Below, piece after piece: positions 42,501 to 50,853 of a stretch of DNA of 64,000 nucleotides. Within the stretch, counting starts at the first letter, position 1, and each line of letters opens with the position of its first letter. This DNA is from CAWKDC01 sp044445605 (GTDB taxonomy: Bacteria > Pseudomonadota > Gammaproteobacteria > JABCZS01). Under the pieces are notes generated by a model. It made no database searches and was not told where the DNA came from. It saw only the letters and a list, made by a program, of their open reading frames with translations. The stretch lies in NCBI GenBank assembly GCA_044445605.1, contig JBIOEA010000008.1, positions 1 through 64,000 on the forward strand, in the 5' to 3' direction. The position numbers were made by a program, and so were the translations under genes.

Positions 42501-43692
42501 TATGGAATAACGCTTCAGCAGCATCTTTTGTCGGTGGCTCACCAGGACGCATCATACGGTAGATTTCAACCAAAGCTTCCAAGGAAGTCTTGCAGGTATC
42601 AACACGCAGTGTGTCAGAGATATAAGGTCCACGATCTAAATCGTTGGTATCCAAAATATCAACGCTCTTCACATTAGCTGTCTGCAGCTTCTTGATCAGA
42701 TCTGCGGTGATTTCTGTGTTCGCTTCCGCAATCACTTCACCTGATTCTGTGTCCACCACTGTTTTGGCCAATGACTTCTCAAGCAAAGCATCAAATGGCA
42801 CTTCCAGTGTGGTAATACCCGCTTTTTCAATTTGTTTGATGTGGCGCGATGTAAAACGACGGCCCGCTTCAACAATCACTTCGCCTGCTTTATCGCAAAC
42901 ATCCGCAATCGCCGTCTCACCTCTTAACCGCTCGGGGGTCAAGGTCATGGTGAGATTATCGTTATTCAGCTTGAAATGTACTGTATCAAAGAACAATGCC
43001 AGAATTTCGTCTGTGTTCAGACCCATTGCACGCAACAAAATGGTCGCAGGCAATTTACGGCGTCTATCGATACGAACATATAAACAATCTTTGGGATCGA
43101 ATTCAAAATCTAACCAAGATCCACGGTAAGGAATAATGCGTGCAGAATAAAGCAATTTACCCGAGGAGTGGGTCTTGCCTTTATCATGCTCAACAAACAA
43201 ACCAGGTGAACGTTGCAATTGGCTAACGATCACGCGCTCTGTACCGTTAATGATGAAAGAACAATTGTCTGTCATCAAGGGTAGTTCACCCATGTAAACT
43301 TCTTGCTCACGAATGTCTTTGATGACCTTCGTGCCAGCAGGTGCATCCTTATCATAAATGATAAGTTGCATTTTGACGCGCAATGGCGAAGCGTATGTCA
43401 CACCGCGATCGATACATTCAGTCACCTCGAATGGAGGTGTTCCTAAACGATAGGACTCATATTTGAGTACAGCATTCCCAGAGAAGCTTTCGATCGGGAA
43501 AACGCTATGAAATGCGCCATGCAAGCCAGCTACACGCCGGTCGGTCATAGGCACATTTGATTGTAGGAAGTCGTTATTATACGAATCGCGTTGGATTTCG
43601 AGCAAATTTGGGACTTCAAGAATATTTTCGATGTCACCGAAATCTTTGCGTATACGACGTATTTCAGTAAATGAAAGTTTCGTGGCGGCCAT
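39598..43692 (-). CDS. rpoB: DNA-directed RNA polymerase subunit beta
   Basis: 1364-aa catalytic subunit of full gammaproteobacterial length. The rifampicin region [20 protein letters not shown] followed by [11 protein letters not shown] is wild type at the main resistance positions. C-terminal signatures include [15 protein letters not shown] and [19 protein letters not shown]. It starts 89 bases after rplL, a gap holding a strong hairpin. Confidence 0.99.
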   Translation of the reverse strand: [1364 protein letters not shown]

Positions 43693-43738
43693 TGGCAGTC
43701 CTCGATGTGATTAATACTATCAACCTCTATAAAGCAGT

Positions 43739-43764
43739 ACATTGGCTGGTTTCCCAGCCAATGT
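43739..43764. promoter_or_regulatory. Hairpin between rplL and rpoB
   Basis: ACATTGGCTGG-TTTC-CCAGCCAATGT: perfect 11-base arms. There is no T-run after it on the minus strand, so it is not a complete terminator. In E. coli the rplL-rpoB gap carries an attenuator and an RNase III site that set the ribosomal protein to polymerase ratio; an equivalent role is inferred. Confidence 0.7.
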
Positions 43765-43781
43765 TACCGTTTGCAACACTG

Positions 43782-44156
43782 TTACTTAATTTCTACAGTG
43801 GCGCCAGCTTCTTCAAGCTGTTTCTTCAAGCTAGCAGCTTCGTCTTTAGATACACCTTCTTTAACAACAGCAGGTGTAGCTTCAACGAGATCTTTGGCTT
43901 CTTTCAAGCCCAAGGTCGTTACTGTACGGACAACTTTGATAACGCCAACTTTGTTAGCGCCAGCACCTGTCAATACAACATTGAACTCGGTCTTTTCTTC
44001 CGCTGGTGCAGCAGCTGCAGCAGCAGGAGCAGCAGCAGCCACAGGGGCAGCAGCTGTTACACCGAATTTTTCTTCCATATCTTTGATCAATGCGCAAACA
44101 TCCATAACGCTCATTGCAGAAATGGCATCTAGAATTTGTTCTCTTGAAACGGCCAT
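43782..44156 (-). CDS. rplL: 50S ribosomal protein L7/L12
   Basis: 124-aa stalk protein that recruits translation GTPases. N-terminal dimerization domain, a very Ala-rich hinge (residues about 42-60) and the C-terminal domain KTEFNVVLTGAGANKVGVIK with GLKEAKDLVEATPAVVKEGV. The ATG at 44156 has GGAGTG upstream; five further in-frame codons upstream are unlikely to be used. Confidence 0.98.
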   Translation of the reverse strand: MAVSREQILDAISAMSVMDVCALIKDMEEKFGVTAAAPVAAAAPAAAAAAPAEEKTEFNVVLTGAGANKVGVIKVVRTVTTLGLKEAKDLVEATPAVVKEGVSKDEAASLKKQLEEAGATVEIK

Positions 44157-44184
44157 AATATCACTCCTCAAAATTAAATTAACA

Positions 44185-44712
44185 TTACACCGAAGCTTTT
44201 TGTTCTTGAACAGCGACTAATGTCCGCACCAATTTGGTGTTGGGCGCTGCTAAAGTACCAACGAGCTTTTGAATTGGCGCTTTCATGACAGACATCAATT
44301 GACTGATGGCTTGTAGCTTGGTTGGCAAGTTTGCGACTTCGCCTAAGCGTTCCGCAGGAACATGCTGTCCATCTACTGCAATCACAGTCACTTTGACGCG
44401 GTCATTCACTTTCATGAAGTCTTTCAAAAGGCGAGCAGGCGCACCTGGATCGTCTTTTGAGAAAGCGAGCACCAACGGTCTCTTTAACAAGCCTTTGATA
44501 CAATCAAAGCTTGTTCCGTCCACTGCACGGCGAGCCAGGGTGTTACGAACCACGCGTAAATATACGCCTGATTTGCGAGCTTCTTTCCGTAATCCTGTCA
44601 TCTGCGACACAGGCACACCTGCGTATTCCGCTGCGACAAGGCTTACTGAACTTTCAGCAACAGCCCTTACATCAGCCACAATGGCTTTTTTGTCTTCCAG
44701 TCCTAATGGCAC
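44185..44712 (-). CDS. rplJ: 50S ribosomal protein L10
   Basis: 175-aa stalk base that carries L7/L12 dimers. MPLGLEDKKAIVADVRAVAE and GVYLRVVRNTLARRAVDGT are conserved; the C-terminal helix for L7/L12 binding ends KLVRTLVAVQEQK. Preceded by a structured leader. Confidence 0.97.
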   Translation of the reverse strand: MPLGLEDKKAIVADVRAVAESSVSLVAAEYAGVPVSQMTGLRKEARKSGVYLRVVRNTLARRAVDGTSFDCIKGLLKRPLVLAFSKDDPGAPARLLKDFMKVNDRVKVTVIAVDGQHVPAERLGEVANLPTKLQAISQLMSVMKAPIQKLVGTLAAPNTKLVRTLVAVQEQKASV

Positions 44713-44741
44713 TGAACTACCTCCTCTATCTCAAAGGTTGA

Positions 44742-44850
44742 ACGAATATTATTCGTCCCTACCTGGTGCTTTGCTAAAAGCGACGGCACCGTCTGCGTGG
44801 GCTTACATTAAACATAGTGTTGCATGCAACCTATGTACCCACGGTCTTTG
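44742..44850 (-). promoter_or_regulatory. L10-type autoregulatory leader of rplJ-rplL
   Basis: The 174-base gap between rplA and rplJ can fold on the minus strand into a long stem: CGTGGG/CCCACG (44796-44801 with 44838-44843) enclosing ACATAG/CTATGT and the GTTGCATGCAAC palindrome (44812-44836). A second hairpin GGTGC/GCACC (44765-44769 with 44786-44790) lies nearer the gene. This matches the location and general form of the L10-binding leader. A small ACGAAT-ATT-ATTCGT palindrome of the repeat family (44742-44756) lies within the leader just before the rplJ ribosome-binding site. Confidence 0.6.
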
Positions 44851-44886
44851 ACGAGTAGCGGTTACCCACTACCACGCCTAAAGTCA

Positions 44887-45585
44887 TTACGCGGATAACG
44901 ATGACAAGTCGATCGTTAATCCAGGACCCATTGTCGAAGAAAGGGTTATTTTCTTGATGTAAACGCCCTTCGTTGAAGATGGTTTCAATTTCTTCACTGC
45001 GCCTAACAATGCTTCTAAATTACGAGCAATGTCTTGTGCAGAAAAACTAAGCTTGCCGATGCGTGCCTGTACAATCCCGCCCTTGTCGGTACGGAAACGA
45101 ACTTGACCCGCTTTAGCATTCTTCACAGCTGTCGCGACATCAGGTGTTACTGTACCCACTTTGGGGTTAGGCATTAAACCACGTGGGCCTAATACTTGAC
45201 CTAATTGACCCACGATACGCATCGTATCTGGTGTGGCAATAACAACGTCAAAATCAAGATTACCGCCTTTAATTTTTTCGGCCAGATCTTCAAAACCTAC
45301 CATGTCAGCGCCCGCTGCAAGTGCAGCTTTGGCGGCATCGCCCTGAGCAAACACAGCAACACGAACCGTTTGGCCTGTGCCCGCTGGCAACAGAACAGCA
45401 CCACGAACGCCTTGATCCGATTTCTTAGGATCAACGCCGAGCATAATGCCGGCCTCAACCGTTTCATCGAACTTCAATGGTGGTTGAACATTTTGTAGGA
45501 AAGCGACAGCATCGATGATCGGATACACTGTGCCTGGCTTAAGTTGTGCCTGAATGGCCTTTTTACGCTTGGAAATATGAGCCAT
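44887..45585 (-). CDS. rplA: 50S ribosomal protein L1
   Basis: 232-aa L1-stalk protein and translational repressor of rplK-rplA in E. coli. Signatures VRVAVFAQGDAAKAALAAGA, GPRGLMPNPKVGTVTPDV and NLEALLGAVKKLKPSSTKGV. Follows rplK after five bases. Confidence 0.98.
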   Translation of the reverse strand: MAHISKRKKAIQAQLKPGTVYPIIDAVAFLQNVQPPLKFDETVEAGIMLGVDPKKSDQGVRGAVLLPAGTGQTVRVAVFAQGDAAKAALAAGADMVGFEDLAEKIKGGNLDFDVVIATPDTMRIVGQLGQVLGPRGLMPNPKVGTVTPDVATAVKNAKAGQVRFRTDKGGIVQARIGKLSFSAQDIARNLEALLGAVKKLKPSSTKGVYIKKITLSSTMGPGLTIDLSSLSA

Positions 45586-45590
45586 AACTA

Positions 45591-46025
45591 CTACCCTTCT
45601 ATGTCTGTGTCAACGCCCATGCTACGCGCAGTGCCCGCAATACTGCGAACGCCGGCCTCTAGGTCTTTGGCGGTTAGGTCAGGTGCTTTCAATGTGGCAA
45701 TTTCTTCTAATTGCGCACGTGAAATAGTACCCACTTTCTCTGTGTTTGGACGGCCACTGCCCTTAGGCAACTTCAATGCGTCTTTAATCAAGAAAGATGC
45801 AGGTGGCGTTTTCATCACGAAAGTAAAACTACGATCAGAATACACTGTGATCACGACAGGAATTGGCATACCTTTTTTGAAGGTTTGCGTAGCAGCATTA
45901 AATGCTTTACAGAATTCCATGATATTCACACCTTGCTGACCCAATGCAGGACCAATAGGTGGACTTGGATTTGCTTCGCCAGCTTTAATTTGCAGCTTGA
46001 CGTAAGCTTGTATTTTCTTTGCCAT
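45591..46025 (-). CDS. rplK: 50S ribosomal protein L11
   Basis: 144-aa GTPase-centre protein, also needed for RelA activation. AYVKLQIKAGEANPSPPIGP and ALGQQGVNIMEFCKAFN are typical. The ATG at 46025 has GGAG eight bases upstream (46034-46037); three more codons upstream are in frame but unlikely. Confidence 0.98.
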   Translation of the reverse strand: MAKKIQAYVKLQIKAGEANPSPPIGPALGQQGVNIMEFCKAFNAATQTFKKGMPIPVVITVYSDRSFTFVMKTPPASFLIKDALKLPKGSGRPNTEKVGTISRAQLEEIATLKAPDLTAKDLEAGVRSIAGTARSMGVDTDIEG

Positions 46026-46040
46026 TTTAGACACTCCAGT

Positions 46041-46067
46041 TGGGTAGTAACGCCTCTCGGCTCCCCA
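46041..46067 (-). promoter_or_regulatory. Candidate L1-binding operator upstream of rplK
   Basis: On the minus strand TGGG-GA-GCC-GAGA-GGC-GTTACTA-CCCA: two short helices separated by an asymmetric internal loop, directly before the rplK ribosome-binding site. Shape and position fit the L1 feedback site known for this operon; the fit is from memory and not computed. Confidence 0.45.
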
Positions 46068-46132
46068 TTTTGCAACATACCCACAACTCTACTACGTTAG
46101 CGAGTTACAAGTACGCTGAACCTCTCTCTATA

Positions 46133-46669
46133 TTACCCTTTCTCCACTTGGCTGAACTCAAGCTCAACCGGTGTAGAACGACCAAAAATCAGAACTGCGA
46201 CACGAAGACGACTCTTCTCGTAGTTCACTTCCTCGACCACGCCGTTGAAGTCTGCAAATGGACCGTCAGTAACGCGTACCACTTCGCCCGCTTCAAACAA
46301 CGTTTTGGGTTGCGGTTTGTCTGCACGCTCCGCGACCCGATTCAAGATCATTTCAGCTTCTTTATCGCTGATAGGCGTCGGTGATTCACCGCCACCTAGA
46401 AAACCTAATACTTTCGGTACGCTTTTAACGAGGTACCATGCTTCTGGTTCCATCGTCATTTGTACCAATACATATCCTGGAAAGAATTTGCGATCGCTTT
46501 TACGCTTTTGACCGCCACGCATCTCTACCACTTCTTCAGTGGGCACCAGTATTTTACCGAATTGTGACTGCCTTCCTTCCTCTTCTACGCGTTTTTCCAA
46601 CCAAGCTTTCACTCGGTTTTCGTAGCCGGAATAGGTTTGCACCACATACCAACGCCAAATTTCGGCCAT
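46133..46669 (-). CDS. nusG: Transcription termination/antitermination protein NusG
   Basis: 178 aa. N-terminal NGN domain (RWYVVQTYSGYENRVKAWL, FFPGYVLVQM) and C-terminal KOW domain (GEVVRVTDGPFADFNGVVEE), linking RNA polymerase to Rho or the ribosome. It starts ten bases after secE ends. Confidence 0.98.
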   Translation of the reverse strand: MAEIWRWYVVQTYSGYENRVKAWLEKRVEEEGRQSQFGKILVPTEEVVEMRGGQKRKSDRKFFPGYVLVQMTMEPEAWYLVKSVPKVLGFLGGGESPTPISDKEAEMILNRVAERADKPQPKTLFEAGEVVRVTDGPFADFNGVVEEVNYEKSRLRVAVLIFGRSTPVELEFSQVEKG

Positions 46670-46679
46670 AACTGTGCTC

Positions 46680-47078
46680 CTAAGCTGTAATCAACGACAT
46701 CACGTAAAGCAAAAGACTGTCGAGCAACCATAAAAACACGGATGCTACTAACACCATGACAACCACTGCGATAGTGGATTGAATTGTCTCTTTCCGCGTC
46801 GGCCATACTACCTTACGCGCTTCCGCTTTCGCGCTGCTTATAAATTCGAGGGCATCACGCCCTTGCGATGTTGTGCAGGCTATCCCAATCGCGGCACCAA
46901 CCAGTGCCACAAGCCCAGCAATACGAATCCCTAGATGCAATTCTGCAAAATATTGGAAACCTACTGCGGCCACTGCCAACAAGACCAGTACTGTTAACCA
47001 TTTGATCTTATTCAAGGTATTTCCACCAACCACACTAAAATCTGACTTCTTTGCACATACTGTTTGACTTTCTGCCAT
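46680..47078 (-). CDS. secE: Protein translocase subunit SecE
   Basis: 132-aa translocon clamp subunit with three hydrophobic segments and the conserved cytosolic helix plus hinge EARKVVWPTRKETIQST. Start at 47078 uses an AGGA site eight bases upstream; an ATG at 47087 is the alternative. Standard tRNA-Trp-secE-nusG order. Confidence 0.95.
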   Translation of the reverse strand: MAESQTVCAKKSDFSVVGGNTLNKIKWLTVLVLLAVAAVGFQYFAELHLGIRIAGLVALVGAAIGIACTTSQGRDALEFISSAKAEARKVVWPTRKETIQSTIAVVVMVLVASVFLWLLDSLLLYVMSLITA

Positions 47079-47136
47079 GTCCGCCATCCTGGTAAGTATT
47101 CTCCCAGTGAACGACCGCTCATTCTGAGGAGCAGGG

Positions 47137-47164
47137 ATAGTAACACAAAATCTCAAAAAAACAA
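47137..47164 (-). promoter_or_regulatory. Candidate promoter of secE-nusG
   Basis: Minus strand TTGTTT (47159-47164), 16-base spacer, TACTAT (47137-47142) with an extended -10 TG. It lies in the gap between tRNA-Trp and secE. Confidence 0.5.
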
Positions 47165-47201
47165 AGAGTCAGAACAATTATCTTTAAAAGCCTTCAAGAG
47201 A

Positions 47202-47224
47202 AAGGGCGAATATTATTCGCCCTT
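47202..47224. repeat. Palindrome AAGGGCGAAT-ATT-ATTCGCCCTT
   Basis: Perfect 10-base arms. It lies eleven bases from the 3' end of tRNA-Trp and may help end or process the tuf-tRNA transcript. Member of the dispersed family. Confidence 0.75.
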
Positions 47225-47234
47225 ACCTTTTATA

Positions 47235-47310
<76 letters not shown>

Positions 47311-47325
47311 ATATATCAGAAATAA

Positions 47326-47344
47326 GGGCGAATGTTATTCGCCC
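47326..47344. repeat. Palindrome GGGCGAAT-GTT-ATTCGCCC
   Basis: Eight-base perfect arms between tuf and tRNA-Trp; second family member within 130 bases, so the tRNA-Trp gene is bracketed by two copies. Confidence 0.75.
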
Positions 47345-47356
47345 CTACAAACACTC

Positions 47357-47378
47357 CCCCTCCCTTTGAAGGGAGGGG
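47357..47378 (-). terminator. Stem-loop after tuf
   Basis: CCCCTCCCTT-TG-AAGGGAGGGG lies ten bases past the tuf stop codon. On the minus strand only a few T residues follow, so it may act as a weak or partial terminator, or as an mRNA 3'-end stabiliser. Confidence 0.5.
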
Positions 47379-47388
47379 AAGTTATTTA

Positions 47389-48582
47389 TTACTTCAAGAT
47401 CTTGCTGACAACGCCTGCGCCAACGGTACGGCCGCCTTCGCGGATTGCGAAGCGTAAGCCGTCTTCCATAGCGATAGGTGCTACCAACTCAACGATCATC
47501 TTGGTGTTGTCACCAGGCATAACCATTTCAACGCCTTCTTGTAAGAAGACTTCGCCGGTTACGTCAGTTGTTCTGAAGTAGAACTGTGGACGGTATCCAG
47601 CCAAGAATGGTGTATGACGACCGCCTTCTTCTTTCGACAGAACGTATACTTCACACTCGAACTTGGTGTGTGGCTTCATGCTGCCTGGTTTGCACAGCAC
47701 TTGACCGCGTTCAACGTCTTCACGTTTCGTACCACGTAGCAATACGCCGATGTTGTCACCCGCTTGACCTTGATCAAGCAACTTGCGGAACATTTCCACG
47801 CCTGTGCAGATCGTTTTGACGGTGTCTTTGAGACCGACGATTTCGATTTCTTCGCCGACTTTGACAATCCCTCTTTCCACACGGCCTGTTACTACAGTAC
47901 CACGTCCAGAAATCGAGAATACGTCTTCGATTGGCATCAAGAATGGCTTGTCTGTTTCGCGTTTTGGTTCTGGAATGTATGAATCCAAAGCATCCAATAA
48001 TTTTTCGACAGCTTGTGCGCCCAATGGACCCTTGTCGCCTTCCAGCGCTTTCAATGCAGAACCTGTGATAATTGGAATATCGTCGCCAGGGAAACCGTAG
48101 GTTGTGAGCAACTCACGTACTTCCATTTCTACTAATTCTAGCAATTCAGGATCATCAACCATGTCCGCTTTGTTCAAGAATACAACAATGTAAGGAACGC
48201 CCACTTGACGTGCCAACAGAATGTGTTCGCGGGTTTGTGGCATAGGGCCGTCTGCAGCAGATACAACCAGGATTGCGCCATCCATTTGAGCAGCACCTGT
48301 GATCATGTTCTTCACGTAGTCGGCGTGTCCTGGGCAGTCCACGTGTGCATAGTGACGTTTCTTCGTTTCGTATTCTACGTGTGCAGCGTTAATCGTAATA
48401 CCACGTGCCTTTTCTTCAGGAGCAGCATCGATTTCTGCGATATTTCTTGCTTCACCAGCACCACTCAACGCAGCAGCCACTGTCGTTAGGGCCGCGGTTA
48501 GCGTTGTCTTTCCATGATCCACGTGGCCAATGGTGCCCACGTTGACGTGCGGCTTGTTCCGGTTAAACGTTGCTTTTGACAT
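47389..48582 (-). CDS. tuf: Elongation factor Tu
   Basis: 397-aa GTPase delivering aminoacyl-tRNA to the ribosome. P-loop GHVDHGKTTL, DCPGHADYVKNMITG and NKADMVDDPELLELVEMEV; domains II and III are complete. The ATG at 48582 with a GAGGGTGAG site fits the family; the upstream frame runs into tRNA-Thr and is not coding. It is the only tuf in the window. Confidence 0.98.
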   Translation of the reverse strand: MSKATFNRNKPHVNVGTIGHVDHGKTTLTAALTTVAAALSGAGEARNIAEIDAAPEEKARGITINAAHVEYETKKRHYAHVDCPGHADYVKNMITGAAQMDGAILVVSAADGPMPQTREHILLARQVGVPYIVVFLNKADMVDDPELLELVEMEVRELLTTYGFPGDDIPIITGSALKALEGDKGPLGAQAVEKLLDALDSYIPEPKRETDKPFLMPIEDVFSISGRGTVVTGRVERGIVKVGEEIEIVGLKDTVKTICTGVEMFRKLLDQGQAGDNIGVLLRGTKREDVERGQVLCKPGSMKPHTKFECEVYVLSKEEGGRHTPFLAGYRPQFYFRTTDVTGEVFLQEGVEMVMPGDNTKMIVELVAPIAMEDGLRFAIREGGRTVGAGVVSKILK

Positions 48583-48627
48583 TCTCTCACCCTCTTTATA
48601 GATCAATAGATCATTCCGCGCATGACC

Positions 48628-48702
<75 letters not shown>

Positions 48703-48768
48703 AGTTACGCCATAACGCTATTAAAATTTGCCAATATGCTGTCGAATGTTCGGAGGTACTATTTATAG

Positions 48769-48842
48769 TGGAGCGGGTGATGGGAATCGAACCCACGCAA
48801 TCAGCTTGGAAGGCTGAAGTTCTACCATTGAACTACACCCGC
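48769..48842 (-). tRNA. tRNA-Gly (anticodon TCC)
   Basis: 74 nt with encoded CCA. Acceptor GCGGGTG/CACCCGC, anticodon loop CTTCCAA giving TCC, T-arm GTGGGTTCGATTCCCAT. Confidence 0.96.
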
Positions 48843-48900
48843 ACCGAAACCCCAAACATACGCTCTACTTCACAATCTCACATGTTGGCTACCTAATTTT

Positions 48901-48982
48901 TGGAGGGAGTAGGATTCGAACCTACGAAGGCAGAGCCGTCAGATTTACAGTCTGATCCCTTTAACCACTCGGGAATCCCTCC
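48901..48982 (-). tRNA. tRNA-Tyr (anticodon GTA)
   Basis: 82-nt class II tRNA. Acceptor GGAGGGA/TCCCTCC, anticodon loop CTGTAAA giving GTA, long variable arm, T-arm GTAGGTTCGAATCCTAC. CCA is not encoded. First gene of the tRNA-tuf transcript. Confidence 0.96.
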
Positions 48983-48996
48983 ATAAACAGGCACTC

Positions 48997-49025
48997 ATTG
49001 TCCGCAAAGGGAGCAATCCTGTCAA
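48997..49025 (-). promoter_or_regulatory. Promoter of the tRNA-Tyr/Gly/Thr-tuf transcript
   Basis: Minus strand TTGACA (49020-49025), 17-base spacer, GACAAT (48997-49002), 14 bases before tRNA-Tyr. A consensus -35 and ideal spacing suit a strong stable-RNA promoter. The rest of 49026-49136 shows no gene. Confidence 0.85.
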
Positions 49026-49136
49026 TAGGCTGTGTGCAATTATTTCGACTAAAAACCACATTTTTTGAAGACTTAAAGCATTCAACCCCCAAATACCCCC
49101 CTTTCAACGCATTTTTGGCTGCTCAGCCACCCTCTA

Positions 49137-49231
49137 TAACGATAGTTTAGTAGCTAAAAGCATGTTGACATGTTAGCTATATTCATGACATCATGCTCAT
49201 ACCTGTTCAACCTACAGTGAGTCACACCTAA
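49137..49231 (+). promoter_or_regulatory. Upstream block of ankyrin gene 1 (duplicated)
   Basis: About 95 bases nearly identical to 50852-50946. It contains TTGACA (49165-49170) inside a TAGCTAA/TTAGCTA inverted repeat (49151-49157 with 49173-49179), then TATATT and ATGACATCATGC. Conservation between the copies suggests a promoter with a possible operator around the -35; the -10 is not certain. Confidence 0.6.
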
Positions 49232-50827
49232 ATGAACCCACAGAATTTAGCAACCGAGATGATCAAGCGTTTTAACATGCCTAAGGCGAATCCAGCGCTC
49301 CCTAGCAAGCTGCCGGATCTTAATGACAGCGAGAGACTTGGCGCGCAACTCACTGAATACCTTAAGCTTTTAATCAAGCACGACCTTCTTAGAATTTCTT
49401 CCAGCCCGGAAGGGAATATAAAATCTTGGTCTACAGAGGATGGTATTGGCTTATTGACAAACTACGGCATGCTCCCAGAGACTGAAAAGACAGAGCCAAA
49501 GAACCTTGAGCTTTCTCAGTTACGGTGTGCGTCCTCAGAATCAGAAGAAGCCGTAGAAATTCTCACCACGGTTATTCTCAAGCTCGCCGATCCAGGCATG
49601 TTCAATACTTTTTTTGTTAACAGTACATTTTCTAAGACAACCACCCTCATGACTGCCGGCCTGCTGTGCGCATTGGTCACGAGGATCAGCACGGGGATTG
49701 GGAACCATAGCCAAGATGATAATTATGATATTACATCCTATATAAAAGCTTATAAGATGGCTTTTAAGACGACGATCGATCCAGAAAACTGGGGTACATG
49801 GGAAATGCGCATTTACCAGCTATTCAATCTCATGAGGCCGGCTAACCCAGAGATTCTCGAGGGATTTAACGATTCACCTTCGCCATTCCATGATGCTCTT
49901 GACGATACAACTATTAACGATGATGCCATTCTGGCAATGATTGAACAAGGGGCGCTCGTCAATGATGAAGACTCTTGTAGTGAAACACCTTTAAATCTGG
50001 CCATCACATGTGGTCGGGGAGAGGCGGTTATTACGATGCTATTAGATAAGGGCGCCAATATCAATACACGCGATAAGCATGGTGATGCCCCACTGCACCT
50101 TGCAATTCAATACAAAAAGCCTGAAATCGTCACACTGTTACTCAACCAAAAAGATATCAATGTTTCAATTTGGGATAGAGCCTTTCTCACGCCCATCTAT
50201 TATGCTGCAAACAAAAATCAACCGGACCTTGTGGCTCAACTTCTCAAACGCGGCATAATATTAAGCCAGAACGATATACATTACAACGATGAGAAAGGAA
50301 ACACGCTCCTGCATGTATCCATCGCACTTGGGATGGATGCACTCTCTTTCCTATTGATTGAAAAAGGGGCGAACTGCAATGCAATGACACATAAAGGCTA
50401 CACACCACTGTGCATTGCAATATTGATGAAAAACCCAGACGTTGCCATTGCACTCATGGCTCATGGCGCAACGCTTTCATCTCAAGATGTACAGTATCAA
50501 TTAGGCGATAAAAAACTCACCCTCCTCCATCTGGCCGCAGACATGGGGCTAACAGATGCAATGCAACAAATGCTAAAACATGGCATGGACATAAGAGTTA
50601 CCGACGAAAAAGGAAACAATTCGCTGCATCATGCAGTCATGAGTAGGGTTAAAAAAACAAGTCTTGTACTTTTAAATGCACCGGGCATCGATGATGCTTT
50701 AAACCATCGTAACAAGAAAGGCAAAACGCCTCGAGAATATGCTGCAAAGGATATGGATATTGTTCACGATCCAGAACTCTTATCTAAATTCTTCACGGCC
50801 AAACAGAAAAAGAGCTGGCACAAATGA
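49232..50827 (+). CDS. Ankyrin-repeat protein, tandem copy 1
   Basis: 531 aa. Residues about 20-215 form a domain without a family I know, with hallmark MTAGLLCALVTRISTGIG and NHSQDDNYDI; it recurs in the next two genes. About eight ankyrin repeats follow from near 225, for example HGDAPLHLAIQYKKPEIVTL and KGYTPLCIAILMKNPDVAIA. The C-terminus DPELLSKFFTAKQKKSWHK shares L-x-K-F-F-T with the other ankyrin proteins. No signal peptide. It is homologous along its whole length to the gene at 50947. Its TGA overlaps the ATG of a nine-codon stub. Effector role is inferred from type only. Confidence 0.88.
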   Translation: MNPQNLATEMIKRFNMPKANPALPSKLPDLNDSERLGAQLTEYLKLLIKHDLLRISSSPEGNIKSWSTEDGIGLLTNYGMLPETEKTEPKNLELSQLRCASSESEEAVEILTTVILKLADPGMFNTFFVNSTFSKTTTLMTAGLLCALVTRISTGIGNHSQDDNYDITSYIKAYKMAFKTTIDPENWGTWEMRIYQLFNLMRPANPEILEGFNDSPSPFHDALDDTTINDDAILAMIEQGALVNDEDSCSETPLNLAITCGRGEAVITMLLDKGANINTRDKHGDAPLHLAIQYKKPEIVTLLLNQKDINVSIWDRAFLTPIYYAANKNQPDLVAQLLKRGIILSQNDIHYNDEKGNTLLHVSIALGMDALSFLLIEKGANCNAMTHKGYTPLCIAILMKNPDVAIALMAHGATLSSQDVQYQLGDKKLTLLHLAADMGLTDAMQQMLKHGMDIRVTDEKGNNSLHHAVMSRVKKTSLVLLNAPGIDDALNHRNKKGKTPREYAAKDMDIVHDPELLSKFFTAKQKKSWHK

Positions 50828-50853
50828 ACATCGGCGCCGCCGCTACTGAATAA
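50824..50853 (+). pseudogene. Nine-codon stub of the 52566 gene
   Basis: ATG AAC ATC GGC GCC GCC GCT ACT GAA TAA encodes MNIGAAATE, matching the MNIDAAAAE start of the gene at 52566, and stands in the same place behind its ankyrin gene. The next base begins the copy of the upstream block. It is what the tandem duplication would leave at its junction; it is overlapped by the ankyrin stop (ATGA) and may still be translated. Confidence 0.75.

Noticed and set aside
42644..43129. Plus-strand frame opposite rpoB
   Set aside because: Antisense shadow of rpoB without a ribosome-binding site.
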